Positions 29,083-39,172 of a stretch of 64,000 nucleotides of DNA are shown here, in pieces. Source of the stretch: Thalassotalea psychrophila. GTDB taxonomy: Bacteria; Pseudomonadota; Gammaproteobacteria; Enterobacterales; Alteromonadaceae. Numbering within the stretch: the stretch's first letter is position 1; each line of letters begins with the position of its first letter. Where the stretch lies: assembly GCF_031583595.1 (NCBI RefSeq), contig NZ_CP134145.1, positions 248,001 through 312,000 on the forward strand, in the 5' to 3' direction. A model generated the notes under the pieces. The model saw only the letters and a list, made by a program, of their open reading frames with translations, did no database searches and was not told where the DNA came from. Made by a program: the position numbers and the translations under genes.

Positions 29083-30672
29083 ATGAATAAAATATTCTCT
29101 TTTTTTTACTTGCTAGTAACTACTAGCGGTTTATTGCTAAGTCAAAGTGCTTTTGCTGAAGAAAAACCAACAGCTGAGCAATTGTATCAACAACATTGTC
29201 AAAGCTGTCATGGTTTAAATCGTACAGGCAGCATGGGGCCAGCATTATTCCCTGAAAACCTGTCGCGATTACGTAAAAATAAAGCCAGTACTGTTATTAG
29301 TAAAGGTCGAGTTGCTACTCAAATGCCGGCTTTTGAAAAAACATTAACTAAAGAGAATATTAGCCAGTTAGTTGATTATATTTACACGCCAGCGAAAACT
29401 GTACCAAAATGGAGCTTGGCAGATATTAATGCTTCACATGTACAACATTTTGACCAAAATAAATTACCCAATGAACCGCAGTTTGATGCCGATTTAATGA
29501 ATTTGTTTATTGTGGTGGAGCTTGGCGATCATTCTGCCACCTTGCTTAATGGTGATACCTTTGAACCTATCACCCGTTTCAAAACTCGTTTTGCTTTACA
29601 TGGTGGACCTAAGTATTCACCTGACGGCCGTTTTGTTTATTTTGCCTCTCGCGATGGTTGGATCAGCAAGTACGATATTTATAATATGAAAACAGTTGCT
29701 GAAATTAGGGCTGGTATTAACACTCGAAATTTAGCTGTATCTTCCGATGGCAAATATGCAATTGTTGGTAATTATTTACCACATAATATTGTGATTTTAG
29801 ATACTGAAAACTTAACGCCAATTAAAGTCGTAGCAACAGCTGATAAAGATGGTAAATCTTCTCGTGTTAGCGCCGTTTATAATGCACCACCAAGAACAAG
29901 CTTTATTGTTGCTTTGAAAGACGTGAAAGAAGTATGGGAAATTCCTTATTCTGATGAAGGTGGTGTTGAGGTTTATAAAGGCTGGGCACACGATTACCGA
30001 AAGGATGGTGGAGAAGGCAAAGTTGAAAATTGGAAAAGTGAGGAGCAATTTCCAATTCGCCGCATCACCACTGAAGACTATCTAGATGATTTCTTCTTCG
30101 ATCCAGAATACATCAACTTAATTGGTGCCTCACGTGACAGTCAAAATGGACAAGTAATTAACTTGGATGCAAGAAAGAAGGTCGCCACCATTGAAATGGC
30201 CGGTATGCCGCATTTAGGTTCTGGGATTACTTGGGATTATCAAGGTAAGCAAGTATTTGCTTCACCAAACATCAAAGATGGCCGAGTTACTGTTATCGAT
30301 ATGGATAACTGGCAAGTGATTAAAGAAATTAAAACCGAAGGTCCGGGGTTCTTTATGCGCAGCCACAGTAAATCGCCTTATGCTTGGGTTGATGTGTTTT
30401 TTGGCCCGAACAAAGAAAAAGTTCACATCATTAAAAAAGATACTCTGGAAATAGTTAAAACCTTGGCTCCATCACCCGGAAAAACCGCGGCTCATGTAGA
30501 GTTCACCAAAGATGGGAAATACGTTTTATTGAGCATTTGGGATAACGATGGCGCAGTAATTGTGTATGATGCTAATACCTTAGAAGAAATTAAACGTTTA
30601 CCTATGAAGAAACCTTCTGGAAAATATAACGTTTATAATAAAACGCACTATGAGCGTGGTACTAGCCATTAA
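29083..30672 (+). CDS. nirN: NirN, dihydro-heme d1 dehydrogenase
   Basis: 529 aa NirS paralogue with a signal peptide (cut after AFA), cytochrome c domain CQSCH (about 40-44) and a d1-type propeller. In Pseudomonas NirN oxidises dihydro-heme d1 to heme d1, the last step, and hands it to NirS. FALHGGPKYSPDGR holds the His equivalent to the d1 ligand, and the KPSGKYNVYNKTH end mirrors NirS. GGAAA precedes the ATG. A small ATTACC-GAAA-GGTAAT hairpin (30672-30687) follows the stop codon. Confidence 0.93.
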   Translation: MNKIFSFFYLLVTTSGLLLSQSAFAEEKPTAEQLYQQHCQSCHGLNRTGSMGPALFPENLSRLRKNKASTVISKGRVATQMPAFEKTLTKENISQLVDYIYTPAKTVPKWSLADINASHVQHFDQNKLPNEPQFDADLMNLFIVVELGDHSATLLNGDTFEPITRFKTRFALHGGPKYSPDGRFVYFASRDGWISKYDIYNMKTVAEIRAGINTRNLAVSSDGKYAIVGNYLPHNIVILDTENLTPIKVVATADKDGKSSRVSAVYNAPPRTSFIVALKDVKEVWEIPYSDEGGVEVYKGWAHDYRKDGGEGKVENWKSEEQFPIRRITTEDYLDDFFFDPEYINLIGASRDSQNGQVINLDARKKVATIEMAGMPHLGSGITWDYQGKQVFASPNIKDGRVTVIDMDNWQVIKEIKTEGPGFFMRSHSKSPYAWVDVFFGPNKEKVHIIKKDTLEIVKTLAPSPGKTAAHVEFTKDGKYVLLSIWDNDGAVIVYDANTLEEIKRLPMKKPSGKYNVYNKTHYERGTSH

Positions 30673-30716
30673 TTACCGAAAGGTAATGTTAAGCAAGTAT
30701 TTCCTGTGGAGATAAA

Positions 30717-31664
30717 ATGAATTACTTTCCAATTTTTCTTGATGCTAAAAAGATCAATGTGTTGGTTGTTGGTGGCGGTGAAATTGCCAGTGCAAAAATT
30801 GCTTTATTACTGAAGAGTCCAGCCAAGGTTACCGTAGTGTCACCTAAAGTATCGGCAAACGTTCAAGCATTAATTGATGGTAATAAAATATGCTACATCA
30901 ATGATGTATACGAGAAATCACAACTTGCAGATAAGCAGTTGGTCTTTGTTGCCACTGAGAACCGCAGCTTAAATGAACAAGTAAACAAGGATGCTACGGA
31001 GCAGGGCGTATTGGCCAATGTGGTCGATAATGCTGACTTGTGTCACTTTATTACTCCGGCAATTATTGATCGTTCACCTATGGTATTTGCCATGATCAGC
31101 TCGGGTCAATCTCCGGTTTTACTGCGCTATTGGCGAGAAAAACTTGAAACACTTATTCCACAATCATTAGGTAAGTTAGCAAGTTTTGCAGGACAAAAAC
31201 GACAGGTTGTAAAGGATCACTTTACTAACTTCTCCAATCGTCGTTTATTCTGGGAATCGTTTTTTACTAAAACCGGTATTGAGCAAGGCGAAGATCTTGA
31301 AGTTGCATTTAATACACAACTTGCCAATAGTAAGGATGTTGCTAGTAATCAGGCTGAGTTGTTGATCATTGATACTCCTAGGCACCCGGACTTGCTTACA
31401 TTAGGGGCTGTAAGAAATATGCAAAAAGCAGATAATATTTTGCACGATGCTGAAGTTGATAGCGTAATAATAGATTTATGTCGGCGGGATGCACCTAAAG
31501 CTGTAACTAGCGAAGATAATATTGCGCAAGCAATGTCATTATTAAAACAAGGGAAGCGAGTCTGTTATCTTAATTCGGTCAAAACATCTCAAAGCCACGC
31601 GTTTATTGCACAAGCAAAACAAATGAACTGCCACGTTTTCTTCTTTACATCTGCGCCGACCTAA
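30717..31664 (+). CDS. CysG-N/Met8p-like precorrin-2 dehydrogenase with degenerate SUMT lobe
   Basis: 315 aa. Residues about 1-150 match the NAD-binding precorrin-2 dehydrogenase/ferrochelatase part of CysG (VLVVGGGEIASAKIALLL, HFITPAIIDRSP, SGQSPVLLRYWREKLE), and 150-210 the CysG dimerisation part. Residues about 215-315 resemble the first half of a SUMT domain (HPDLLTLGAVRNMQKADNILHD, LLKQGKRVCYLNS), but GAGPGD is replaced by IDTPRH, GGDPF is gone and the second half is missing. It likely makes siroheme from NirE's precorrin-2 for the nir pathway; the tail is probably non-catalytic. Confidence 0.85.
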   Translation: MNYFPIFLDAKKINVLVVGGGEIASAKIALLLKSPAKVTVVSPKVSANVQALIDGNKICYINDVYEKSQLADKQLVFVATENRSLNEQVNKDATEQGVLANVVDNADLCHFITPAIIDRSPMVFAMISSGQSPVLLRYWREKLETLIPQSLGKLASFAGQKRQVVKDHFTNFSNRRLFWESFFTKTGIEQGEDLEVAFNTQLANSKDVASNQAELLIIDTPRHPDLLTLGAVRNMQKADNILHDAEVDSVIIDLCRRDAPKAVTSEDNIAQAMSLLKQGKRVCYLNSVKTSQSHAFIAQAKQMNCHVFFFTSAPT

Positions 31665-31682
31665 CTCCAGTTTATATTCGAT

Positions 31683-31714
31683 GTTAGCCAAGATAATCAC
31701 TCATCTTGGCTAAC
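31683..31714. terminator. Stem-loop between convergent nir cluster and M14 peptidase gene
   Basis: GTTAGCCAAGAT (31683-31694) pairs perfectly with ATCTTGGCTAAC (31703-31714). Neither side has a clean T run, so it may be a weak bidirectional terminator or a 3'-end stabiliser. Confidence 0.55.
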
Positions 31715-31753
31715 GTCATTGTACTTCATTTAATAAAACTGCCAATTCTATGT

Positions 31754-34627
31754 TTACAGATTTATCGTTTGGTTAGTGCCAAGCCCTGGGCCATAAACGA
31801 TGGCGTTTAGTAACAATCTAGCCGTCCCCTTGGTGGCACCTCTAAAGTTTGGCGAATTGGCAAACATAATCACTTGCCCGTTACCCTTTCTGTCTCGGGT
31901 CAAATAAGCTGAATTACTAATTCGTTGAGCAGCTTCAGGCCAAACCAAACCACTCATTCGTAGGTATAAATCTTTACCCTCTGGAATAGTAGACCAACCA
32001 ATCAAGCGTTCTTTTGCTTTCGGGTTATCTACAAGTACCCCATAACGAACTACAGCACTAGCAGGGCTTTTACTCATTAATTGTGGCGAGTTATCAATTA
32101 ACACCGGTAATACTTCATTCACGCCATAAGTGAGCCAACTTTTTTGGTCTGTGCGTGTACCAACTAGTGCACCTGAAGGCATAAATTGCGACGTCCAAGC
32201 ATCCCAGCGGGTTAATTGCTCTTTATTCATTGGTTTTAATTCTTCAAGGTTTTGCCAAGGGTACCAAATAGTATCTGCTACAGTATGACTAGCCAGTATC
32301 TCTTGGTTAGAGATACTCTTTTGTGTTGCAAGCCATTCTTTGTAGAGTGCAATATTATAATCTTGCATATTTTCGAACGAATCGCCCAGCAATGTTGTAC
32401 TGGTGAAACCTTTAGCTTTCGCGAGTTGCACCGTTGAATTACTAGTCACAATTAGTGTGCCACCAGCTTCAACCCAAGTATCAACGGCACTAATATTTCC
32501 AGCACTTAATTCTCCGTACCAGCGGCCTGGAATTATCAAAACGTTATAAGAGCGTAAATCCATAGAGTCGAACAACTCTTGACTTAAATGAGAGTGACGA
32601 ACGCCTAGCTCTGTATCTAGCATGTGCCAAATATGACCATAATCATAAGGGCTAATTCCATTTTGAGTAAGCATGGCTATTTGTGGGCGCTTTAATAATT
32701 TAAAATGCTCGCCACCAATATCAGGCAAGTCTGCATCACCTAAGCCTTGGTTGATTGCTTGCACTTGTGCGCCGGTATTTTCAGCTGCCTTCTCAATAAT
32801 GCTTAATAGCTGAGCTGTATTTTTATTGTCATGCAGAGTAACTACGATAGAGCCGCGACTGAATTCTATACCATTAAACAAGCCTTTGCGGTCTAATGCT
32901 CTTACTTGTATGCCTCGTTCTAATAAACGTGCGGCGTAACCGACTGAAGCATCATTAGCGCCATCAACGATATAAGCGATGGAATTTTCCATAGTGTTGG
33001 TAGATGAATTGTCATTACGGATTAGCTTAGATAAACCCTTTTGTAAATGTTGATTCACTTCTAAGGCATCTAAACCATATAACATTGTAAGGTTCCAAGC
33101 TGTAGCATCGTACATTACCGAACTACCATCACGCAGAGTTTTCTGTCTTTCCTCAAGTAAAACTTCATCTTTAATCTTTGCGTCAAACTCTAAAATCGCC
33201 GCTATGAGTGGTGCATCGTATTGTCGATTTGGAATGATAACTGAGCCTGCAGGAATGGTGCTGCTATTTAATTTTTGTCCGAGCTGATTGGTGGTATTAC
33301 GCACCTTTATTTCATTGTTGTTGGTGTAGTATTCAATGTCTTGTAAATCCATTAAATCTAAAAATTTATTTAATCGAGATTGATTTTTAGTAGGTAAAAT
33401 CACAAAACTTTTATTAGCATAGATGCTAGATTTTGCTACATGATGCTTTCTGTTTTTAACAAAGTCGGTAAAAATTTTTATCCGGTGATTGCTCAGGGTA
33501 GTTAAATTTGTCATCGAGCTATAAAATTGATGATGTACCGATTTTTTATAACTGCGGATTTGTCCATTTTCAAGCCTTACGCCATCTTCAGCAGTACGTG
33601 CCTGTTCATAGAGAATATGGATTGAGCCCTTATATTCAGAATAATTAGAATAACCAGGGTATAAATTTTCAAACCATTCGCCGGTATAATAAGGCCAAGA
33701 CTTTTTATCAAATGCGCTAGCTTGTTCACTGGCAAAAACTTTACTCCATTGATTAATGCTAGGGGCAATGTGCTCATTTACGGGCTCTCGTGGAGGACCA
33801 AATAAAAAAGTATCTAAAGCGCCCATTTCATGACCATCAATCATCAGTAGAGGATACCACTGATTGATAGCTTTGATTCGCCCTCGCGACTCTGGATTAA
33901 CCGCATAATAAAAGTCACGGTTTAAATCAAAATGATAATGATTGGTTCGACCAAATGGCCATACACCTGAATGCAATAATGATTGAGTATCAAAATTTGG
34001 TGTAGCACTGCGATTTTGTTGCAGTTGTTTGGTAAATCTGGCTCTACCATCTGGGTTCATCATTGGATCAACCAGTACCACAACATTATTTAAAAGTTCA
34101 CTTACATCCTCACCTTCGCTAGCGATTAAATGATAAATTAGCGCTAGGGATGAATCAGCGCCAGAAGATTCATTACCATGGATTGAATATGCCATCCATG
34201 CAGTTGCAGGAGTGTCTTTAATTAGCTCTGTAATCTGTTTCTTTGATAAATCATCAGGTGTGCTTAGTTTATCTATATTGCCTTTAATAGCATCGATATT
34301 TGCAACATTATCTTTGCTAGAAATAATTAAGTAATGTAGGGGACGGCCTTCATAAGTTCTGGCATATTCAATAATATTGGCGCGCTCACTTTCCTTAGCC
34401 CAAATGTTTACTAAGGCATCAATTTGCTCTGCAGTTGCAGTTTTTTGACCAACGTCAAAGCCCAAAAATTGTTGCGGCTTGGTAATTTTATCGTTGTACT
34501 TACCGGTTAAAATATTTGGATACTGTGCCTCTGGAAGTGCTGTTGGAGTCATCAATTCCGTGCTTGTTGCTGCAAAACTCGTGCTGGCTAGTAGTAGCCA
34601 AGCTGTAAGCTGTTTAATGGATATCAT
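31754..34627 (-). CDS. Exported M14 zinc carboxypeptidase family protein with GATase1-like domain
   Basis: 957 aa with a signal peptide (cut near SFA, about residue 19). The zinc site is HGNE (H150, E153) and H266 (DGHEMG); DPMMNPDG is the substrate-binding region typical of bacterial M14 proteins. A class-I glutamine-amidotransferase-like fold follows at about 640-770 (LIIPGRWYGE), usual in this large M14 subfamily. It should act on peptides in the periplasm; specificity is unknown. It is monocistronic and convergent with the nir cluster. Confidence 0.85.
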   Translation of the reverse strand: MISIKQLTAWLLLASTSFAATSTELMTPTALPEAQYPNILTGKYNDKITKPQQFLGFDVGQKTATAEQIDALVNIWAKESERANIIEYARTYEGRPLHYLIISSKDNVANIDAIKGNIDKLSTPDDLSKKQITELIKDTPATAWMAYSIHGNESSGADSSLALIYHLIASEGEDVSELLNNVVVLVDPMMNPDGRARFTKQLQQNRSATPNFDTQSLLHSGVWPFGRTNHYHFDLNRDFYYAVNPESRGRIKAINQWYPLLMIDGHEMGALDTFLFGPPREPVNEHIAPSINQWSKVFASEQASAFDKKSWPYYTGEWFENLYPGYSNYSEYKGSIHILYEQARTAEDGVRLENGQIRSYKKSVHHQFYSSMTNLTTLSNHRIKIFTDFVKNRKHHVAKSSIYANKSFVILPTKNQSRLNKFLDLMDLQDIEYYTNNNEIKVRNTTNQLGQKLNSSTIPAGSVIIPNRQYDAPLIAAILEFDAKIKDEVLLEERQKTLRDGSSVMYDATAWNLTMLYGLDALEVNQHLQKGLSKLIRNDNSSTNTMENSIAYIVDGANDASVGYAARLLERGIQVRALDRKGLFNGIEFSRGSIVVTLHDNKNTAQLLSIIEKAAENTGAQVQAINQGLGDADLPDIGGEHFKLLKRPQIAMLTQNGISPYDYGHIWHMLDTELGVRHSHLSQELFDSMDLRSYNVLIIPGRWYGELSAGNISAVDTWVEAGGTLIVTSNSTVQLAKAKGFTSTTLLGDSFENMQDYNIALYKEWLATQKSISNQEILASHTVADTIWYPWQNLEELKPMNKEQLTRWDAWTSQFMPSGALVGTRTDQKSWLTYGVNEVLPVLIDNSPQLMSKSPASAVVRYGVLVDNPKAKERLIGWSTIPEGKDLYLRMSGLVWPEAAQRISNSAYLTRDRKGNGQVIMFANSPNFRGATKGTARLLLNAIVYGPGLGTNQTINL

Positions 34628-34874
34628 AGAACCCTCTTATTGTTGTTTTTTTAACCTGGTTAACTATAGGTGTCTCAGTGAAAAAGATAAAGATAATGTT
34701 TTTAATTGCTTACAGAATTTATATATTTCTGCAGAGTATATAAAAAATGATTTTTATAATTATTTAACCTAAAAAGATCTTCATCATGCACTATGCTTTA
34801 GCTGATATTTGACCAATGTGCAAAAACCTTTGCAACATCGGTATTTTCCCTTTAAGGGATAAGGAAATAATAAT

Positions 34875-35639
34875 ATGAAACAGTTTAAGACTCTTATGAG
34901 TTTTGCAATATCTCTATTACTACCGTTTGCGGCATTATCTGCCGAACCCAAAGAACCCGAAATGTATAGTTATGCCACTTACTTTATGTGTGAACCAGAT
35001 AAAGAAGATGCGGCTGATGAACTGATCAAAACAGCTTATGCACCGGTTTATGATGCTGCCGTAAAAGATGGCACCATTACTGGATGGGGTTGGCTAGCTC
35101 ACCAAACTGGTGGGGAATGGCGACGAATTCTTTATCATGCAGCGCCAAGCGTTACTGGTTTACTTAGTGCCCAAGAAAAGATGGGCGAAAAGCTTGATAA
35201 AGCGCTAGGAAAAGGTGCCGATGCTATTGCTACAGGTTGCACCAGCCATGTCGATTATATTTGGCAATTTGTTGCAGGCTCAAAACCTGCTACTGACAAT
35301 TCGCCAAGAGGTAAAGCAAGTATGTCGGTTTATATGGAGTGCGATTTTACTACGGAAGACCGAGCCGATGAAATTGTAAAAACTGTATTTGCACCGGTAT
35401 ACAACGAATTTGTTGGCAAAGGTCAGTTAACTTCGTGGGGCTGGCTTGCTCATGTAGTTGGCGGAAAATACCGAAAATTAGCGACAATGAGTGCTGAAAA
35501 TTATGATGATTTATTGAAAGCGCGAGCCGCAATACTTAACAAATTGTTTATGGAAGGCGACAAAAAAATAGGTGAAGAATTCAGTAGTATCTGTGGTTCT
35601 CATGAAGACTATTTGTGGACTATAAAACAAGAAACCTAA
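34875..35639 (+). CDS. Exported protein with internal duplication, unknown function
   Basis: 254 aa with a signal peptide cut near LSA (about residue 23). Two homologous halves (about 29-137 and 148-252) share a Cys near the start (YFMCEP / YMECDF), AYAPVYDAAVKDG / VFAPVYNEFVGKG, GWGWLAH / SWGWLAH and a closing GCTSHVDYIW / ICGSHEDYLW. The paired Cys suggest a disulfide in each half. No family recognised; the halves could be alpha/beta-barrel-like. A terminator follows. Confidence 0.75.
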   Translation: MKQFKTLMSFAISLLLPFAALSAEPKEPEMYSYATYFMCEPDKEDAADELIKTAYAPVYDAAVKDGTITGWGWLAHQTGGEWRRILYHAAPSVTGLLSAQEKMGEKLDKALGKGADAIATGCTSHVDYIWQFVAGSKPATDNSPRGKASMSVYMECDFTTEDRADEIVKTVFAPVYNEFVGKGQLTSWGWLAHVVGGKYRKLATMSAENYDDLLKARAAILNKLFMEGDKKIGEEFSSICGSHEDYLWTIKQET

Positions 35640-35665
35640 TTCTTTAAAATGTGTCATTAGAAATG

Positions 35666-35691
35666 AAAAGGAGCAAATTTGCTCCTTTTTT
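35666..35691 (+). terminator. Rho-independent terminator
   Basis: AAAAGGAGCAAA (35666-35677) pairs with TTTGCTCCTTTT (35678-35689), then T. It ends the duplicated-protein gene. Confidence 0.85.
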
Positions 35692-35905
35692 ACTCAATGG
35701 GAATGAAGGAATATCCCAGAATTAGAATTATTTTAATTGAAGTGTAATTAATGCGTAACGGAAATGTAACGGGGTTGGGGAAATAATAGTGCCCATTAAA
35801 TTTTTGTGATAAAAATTACATGTAGAGTTTAATCTCCGCTAGTATGGCGATGTTGAATGGCTGCAAAAAACAATTTTAAAACGCCATTACAAGATTAAAT
35901 TTATT

Positions 35906-38434
35906 ATGAAAACTAAACTTCAATATCAGTTAGACGTTCTTAAAAAAGAACATACCGACTTAAAAGTTTTACAAAATGCTCTTTATAAATTATCCGAATC
36001 GACTTTTACCAGCGGGAGTATCGAGCATTTTTATCAACAAGTTCACCAAATAGTTAATACTTTTATTGATGCTCGAAATTTTTTTATTGCATTCACCAAC
36101 GACAAAAATCAAACGCTAGATTTTAGTTATCATATTGATGAAAAAGATACTCTAACAAACTATCAAATACCACAGAGTCACTTAACTGACTCTCTTTCTA
36201 GGCTGGTTCTCACAAGAGGCCGGCCTCTTTTAATGCAGGCCAAAAAGTTTGAGCGCTTGCTAGCCAAAGGCATTATTCAAGAGCGCGGCAATATGGCTGT
36301 TGATTGGCTAGGGGTCCCGTTAATTAAAAACAATATTATTGTCGGGCTGATGGTTATTCAAAGTTATAATAATGATGTGAGATATAAAGCCATTGATAAA
36401 GAGATTATGTCTATTACTGGACAGCATATAATTTCTGCACTTTCACGGTTTGAATATAAAGAACAGTTACAGTATGACGTAAATAATCGCACTCGAGAGT
36501 TAGAAGAAAAAATTGTCGAAATTAAAAAAACAGAAGCCGCTAAACAGTCATTGTATAAAATATCAGACTTAAGTCAGGCCAATATAGATTTAGAAACATT
36601 CTATAAAGAAGTTCACAATGTAATTGGAAAATATCTGTTCGCAGACAATTTTTATATTGCTAGGGTATCTGAAAAGAGAGAGAGCTTGAACTTTGTATAT
36701 TATGCTGATTCGGCAAAAAAAGAAAATGAAAATCAGTTTAGTTCCAGACCCTTCGGTAAAGGTTTCACCGAATATTTAATTAATAGTGGCCAACCACAAT
36801 TATTATCAAGGCAAAATATCATTGAATTGACTAGTACTAAGACTGTCGATTTAAAGTCAGGTGAAGCCCAGTCTTGGCTAGGAGTACCGCTTTATAAACA
36901 AGGTGATGTTATCGGCGCTATGGTCGTACAAAGTTATTCTCAAACAATTAGTTATAGCAAAAAAGATGCCGATTTTTTGAATTTTGTTTCTCAACATGTA
37001 TCAATTGCGTTATTTCAACGAGAATTAGCAATATTACAACAACAATCTCGGGACGAATTAGAAGTTAAGGTCAAGCAGCGTACCGAAGAACTTGTTGAAG
37101 AAATCAGCCAAAGACAACTTGCGGAACAACAATTACAGTATTCTGCGAACCATGACAGCCTAACCGAACTACCCAATCGTTCATACTTCAATGAAATCCT
37201 AGAGAAAAAAATTGCCAGTGTGAATGTACAAAAAAATTGCAAATTTGCTTTATTATTTATAGATCTTGACCGCTTTAAAACGGTTAATGATTCTTTAGGT
37301 CATCAAGCGGGCGATAAACTATTAAAGAATGTAGCAAATAAAATAAAAAAATTGATTCGCAGCAATGATATTTTAGCGCGTTTGGGGGGCGATGAGTTTG
37401 TCGTATTTTTAGACGAAATCCCTAACATAAATGTTGCCATTAGAGTGTCTGATGAAATTATTGATACTCTGTCACAGCATATATATATAAATGAAAGCAT
37501 GATTAATATAGGTGCAAGTATTGGTATAGTTGCTAGTAATCAACACTATAACAATGCAGAAGATATGCTACGTGATGCTGATACCGCAATGTATAAGGCA
37601 AAAGAGTTTGGCAAAGGTCGCTATGAATTATTTAATAGTAATATGCACCATGAGCTTTTGGCCTCGATAAAATTAGAATTAGATATTAAATCAGCGATTA
37701 AACGTAAGGAATTTATTCCTTATTTTCAACCAATTTATAATTTAAACCAAAATAAAATAGTTGGCTTTGAAGCATTGGCTCGTTGGCAATCAGATGAACG
37801 AGGATTAACTTATCCTAATGAATTTATAGCCAAAGCTGAAGAGACTGGTTTAATTCATAATATTGATATAGAAATCATAGACCAATCCGCAAAAATTCTC
37901 AGGCATTGGCAGGAAAAGTTTAAAGATGAAAAATTATTTATCACTTGTAACTTATTTAGTGGTCATTTTATCAATAGTGATTTAACTGGCCATATAAGTA
38001 GGATAATTTCAAAATATCAAATTCCGAGAGATTCATTGCGCTTAGAGTTAACCGAAAGAGCATTACTTGAAAATGGTGATCTGGTTAATGAAAACATGAA
38101 TCAACTGAAAAATCTTGGAGTAAAATTGTTACTTGATGATTTTGGCACCGGTTATTCATCATTAAGTTATTTGTATAAATTTCCTTTTGATACATTAAAA
38201 ATAGACAGCTCATTTATCAGTAATATGCGCGAAGATAAAAAACAAGCTGTGATGATAAAAACAATTATTGATATGGCTGAACACTTAGGTATGTCTGTAG
38301 TTGCAGAAGGAATTGAGCATGAAAGTGAAGTTAATGTGTTAACTGAGATGGGCTGCCAGTCAGGACAAGGTTTTTATTACTCTAAACCATTAGCTCAAGT
38401 TGAGATTGAACAGATGATTCAATCTCATACCTAA
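35906..38434 (+). CDS. Dual GAF, GGDEF and EAL cyclic-di-GMP protein
   Basis: 842 aa cytoplasmic protein with no membrane segment. Two GAF sensory domains (about 25-178 and 215-365; both end WLGVPL...GLMVIQSY / GAMVVQSY) are followed by a coiled coil (375-410), a diguanylate cyclase domain with intact GGDEF (494-498) and a phosphodiesterase domain with intact EAL (622-624) and DDFGTGYSSL. Both catalytic motifs are intact, so the net activity cannot be predicted. The GAF ligand is unknown. It is a single gene. Confidence 0.92.
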   Translation: MKTKLQYQLDVLKKEHTDLKVLQNALYKLSESTFTSGSIEHFYQQVHQIVNTFIDARNFFIAFTNDKNQTLDFSYHIDEKDTLTNYQIPQSHLTDSLSRLVLTRGRPLLMQAKKFERLLAKGIIQERGNMAVDWLGVPLIKNNIIVGLMVIQSYNNDVRYKAIDKEIMSITGQHIISALSRFEYKEQLQYDVNNRTRELEEKIVEIKKTEAAKQSLYKISDLSQANIDLETFYKEVHNVIGKYLFADNFYIARVSEKRESLNFVYYADSAKKENENQFSSRPFGKGFTEYLINSGQPQLLSRQNIIELTSTKTVDLKSGEAQSWLGVPLYKQGDVIGAMVVQSYSQTISYSKKDADFLNFVSQHVSIALFQRELAILQQQSRDELEVKVKQRTEELVEEISQRQLAEQQLQYSANHDSLTELPNRSYFNEILEKKIASVNVQKNCKFALLFIDLDRFKTVNDSLGHQAGDKLLKNVANKIKKLIRSNDILARLGGDEFVVFLDEIPNINVAIRVSDEIIDTLSQHIYINESMINIGASIGIVASNQHYNNAEDMLRDADTAMYKAKEFGKGRYELFNSNMHHELLASIKLELDIKSAIKRKEFIPYFQPIYNLNQNKIVGFEALARWQSDERGLTYPNEFIAKAEETGLIHNIDIEIIDQSAKILRHWQEKFKDEKLFITCNLFSGHFINSDLTGHISRIISKYQIPRDSLRLELTERALLENGDLVNENMNQLKNLGVKLLLDDFGTGYSSLSYLYKFPFDTLKIDSSFISNMREDKKQAVMIKTIIDMAEHLGMSVVAEGIEHESEVNVLTEMGCQSGQGFYYSKPLAQVEIEQMIQSHT

Positions 38435-38454
38435 TAAGCCTTCTCTAGATGAGG

Positions 38455-39150
38455 TTAAATAAACGCAAAAGCATCGGCATACATATGTTCTTTAATGCCA
38501 CCGTGCTCTATAAATTCATTCCGTAAAAATCCTACCATATCAAAGCGGCCAGCCATATAAATGTCGTATGGCTCAAGACTAATCACATCATGTAGTAAAG
38601 GCTCATGAACTTTACCAACACGACCTTGCCAAGTATCATCAGGGGTTTCAACCACGGGCATGAATTGACCATGAGCTAACTGATCCACCAATGCTTGTGT
38701 GGCATCTATTTGATAACACGCACTTGGATCTCTTAGCCCCCAATAAACCAACACTGGTTGCTGAGCTTTGCGACTAACTAAGTCACTAAGAATAGATTTT
38801 ATGTATGAAAATCCGGTTCCCCCTGCTAATAGAATAATAGGACGCAAACTTTCTGTGCGTAGTTGTGCATGCCCGCCAGGCATTTCAATAGTTACGTTTT
38901 TGTTGTTCCGTATATGTTCAATAACTTGCATCGCCCAACTGTCGGCAGCAAAAGCACCAATTTGTAATTCTAGTAAATCACTATCAGGGCTCGAAGCAAT
39001 TGAAAATGGACGTTTATCATCATCACTCATTACAAAATTTAGGTATTGACCGGCAGAAAAACTAACGCTTTGTTGTGGTTTTAACAATACTTGAAAAACG
39101 TTGTCAGTTAACGGGGTTAATGATTGCACTTGGCAATTAATGGTTTTCAT
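38455..39150 (-). CDS. fre: NAD(P)H-flavin reductase Fre
   Basis: 231 aa FNR-superfamily reductase giving free reduced flavin. RPFSIASSP binds flavin, LLAGGTGFSYIKSIL binds NAD(P)H, and YMAGRFDMVG is the C-terminal motif. It lies 22 bases downstream of ubiD on the same strand, as in E. coli, where reduced flavin is relevant to the prenyl-FMN cofactor of UbiD and to ferric reduction. Confidence 0.93.
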   Translation of the reverse strand: MKTINCQVQSLTPLTDNVFQVLLKPQQSVSFSAGQYLNFVMSDDDKRPFSIASSPDSDLLELQIGAFAADSWAMQVIEHIRNNKNVTIEMPGGHAQLRTESLRPIILLAGGTGFSYIKSILSDLVSRKAQQPVLVYWGLRDPSACYQIDATQALVDQLAHGQFMPVVETPDDTWQGRVGKVHEPLLHDVISLEPYDIYMAGRFDMVGFLRNEFIEHGGIKEHMYADAFAFI

Positions 39151-39172
39151 TGTGTATATCTTTAATTATCTA

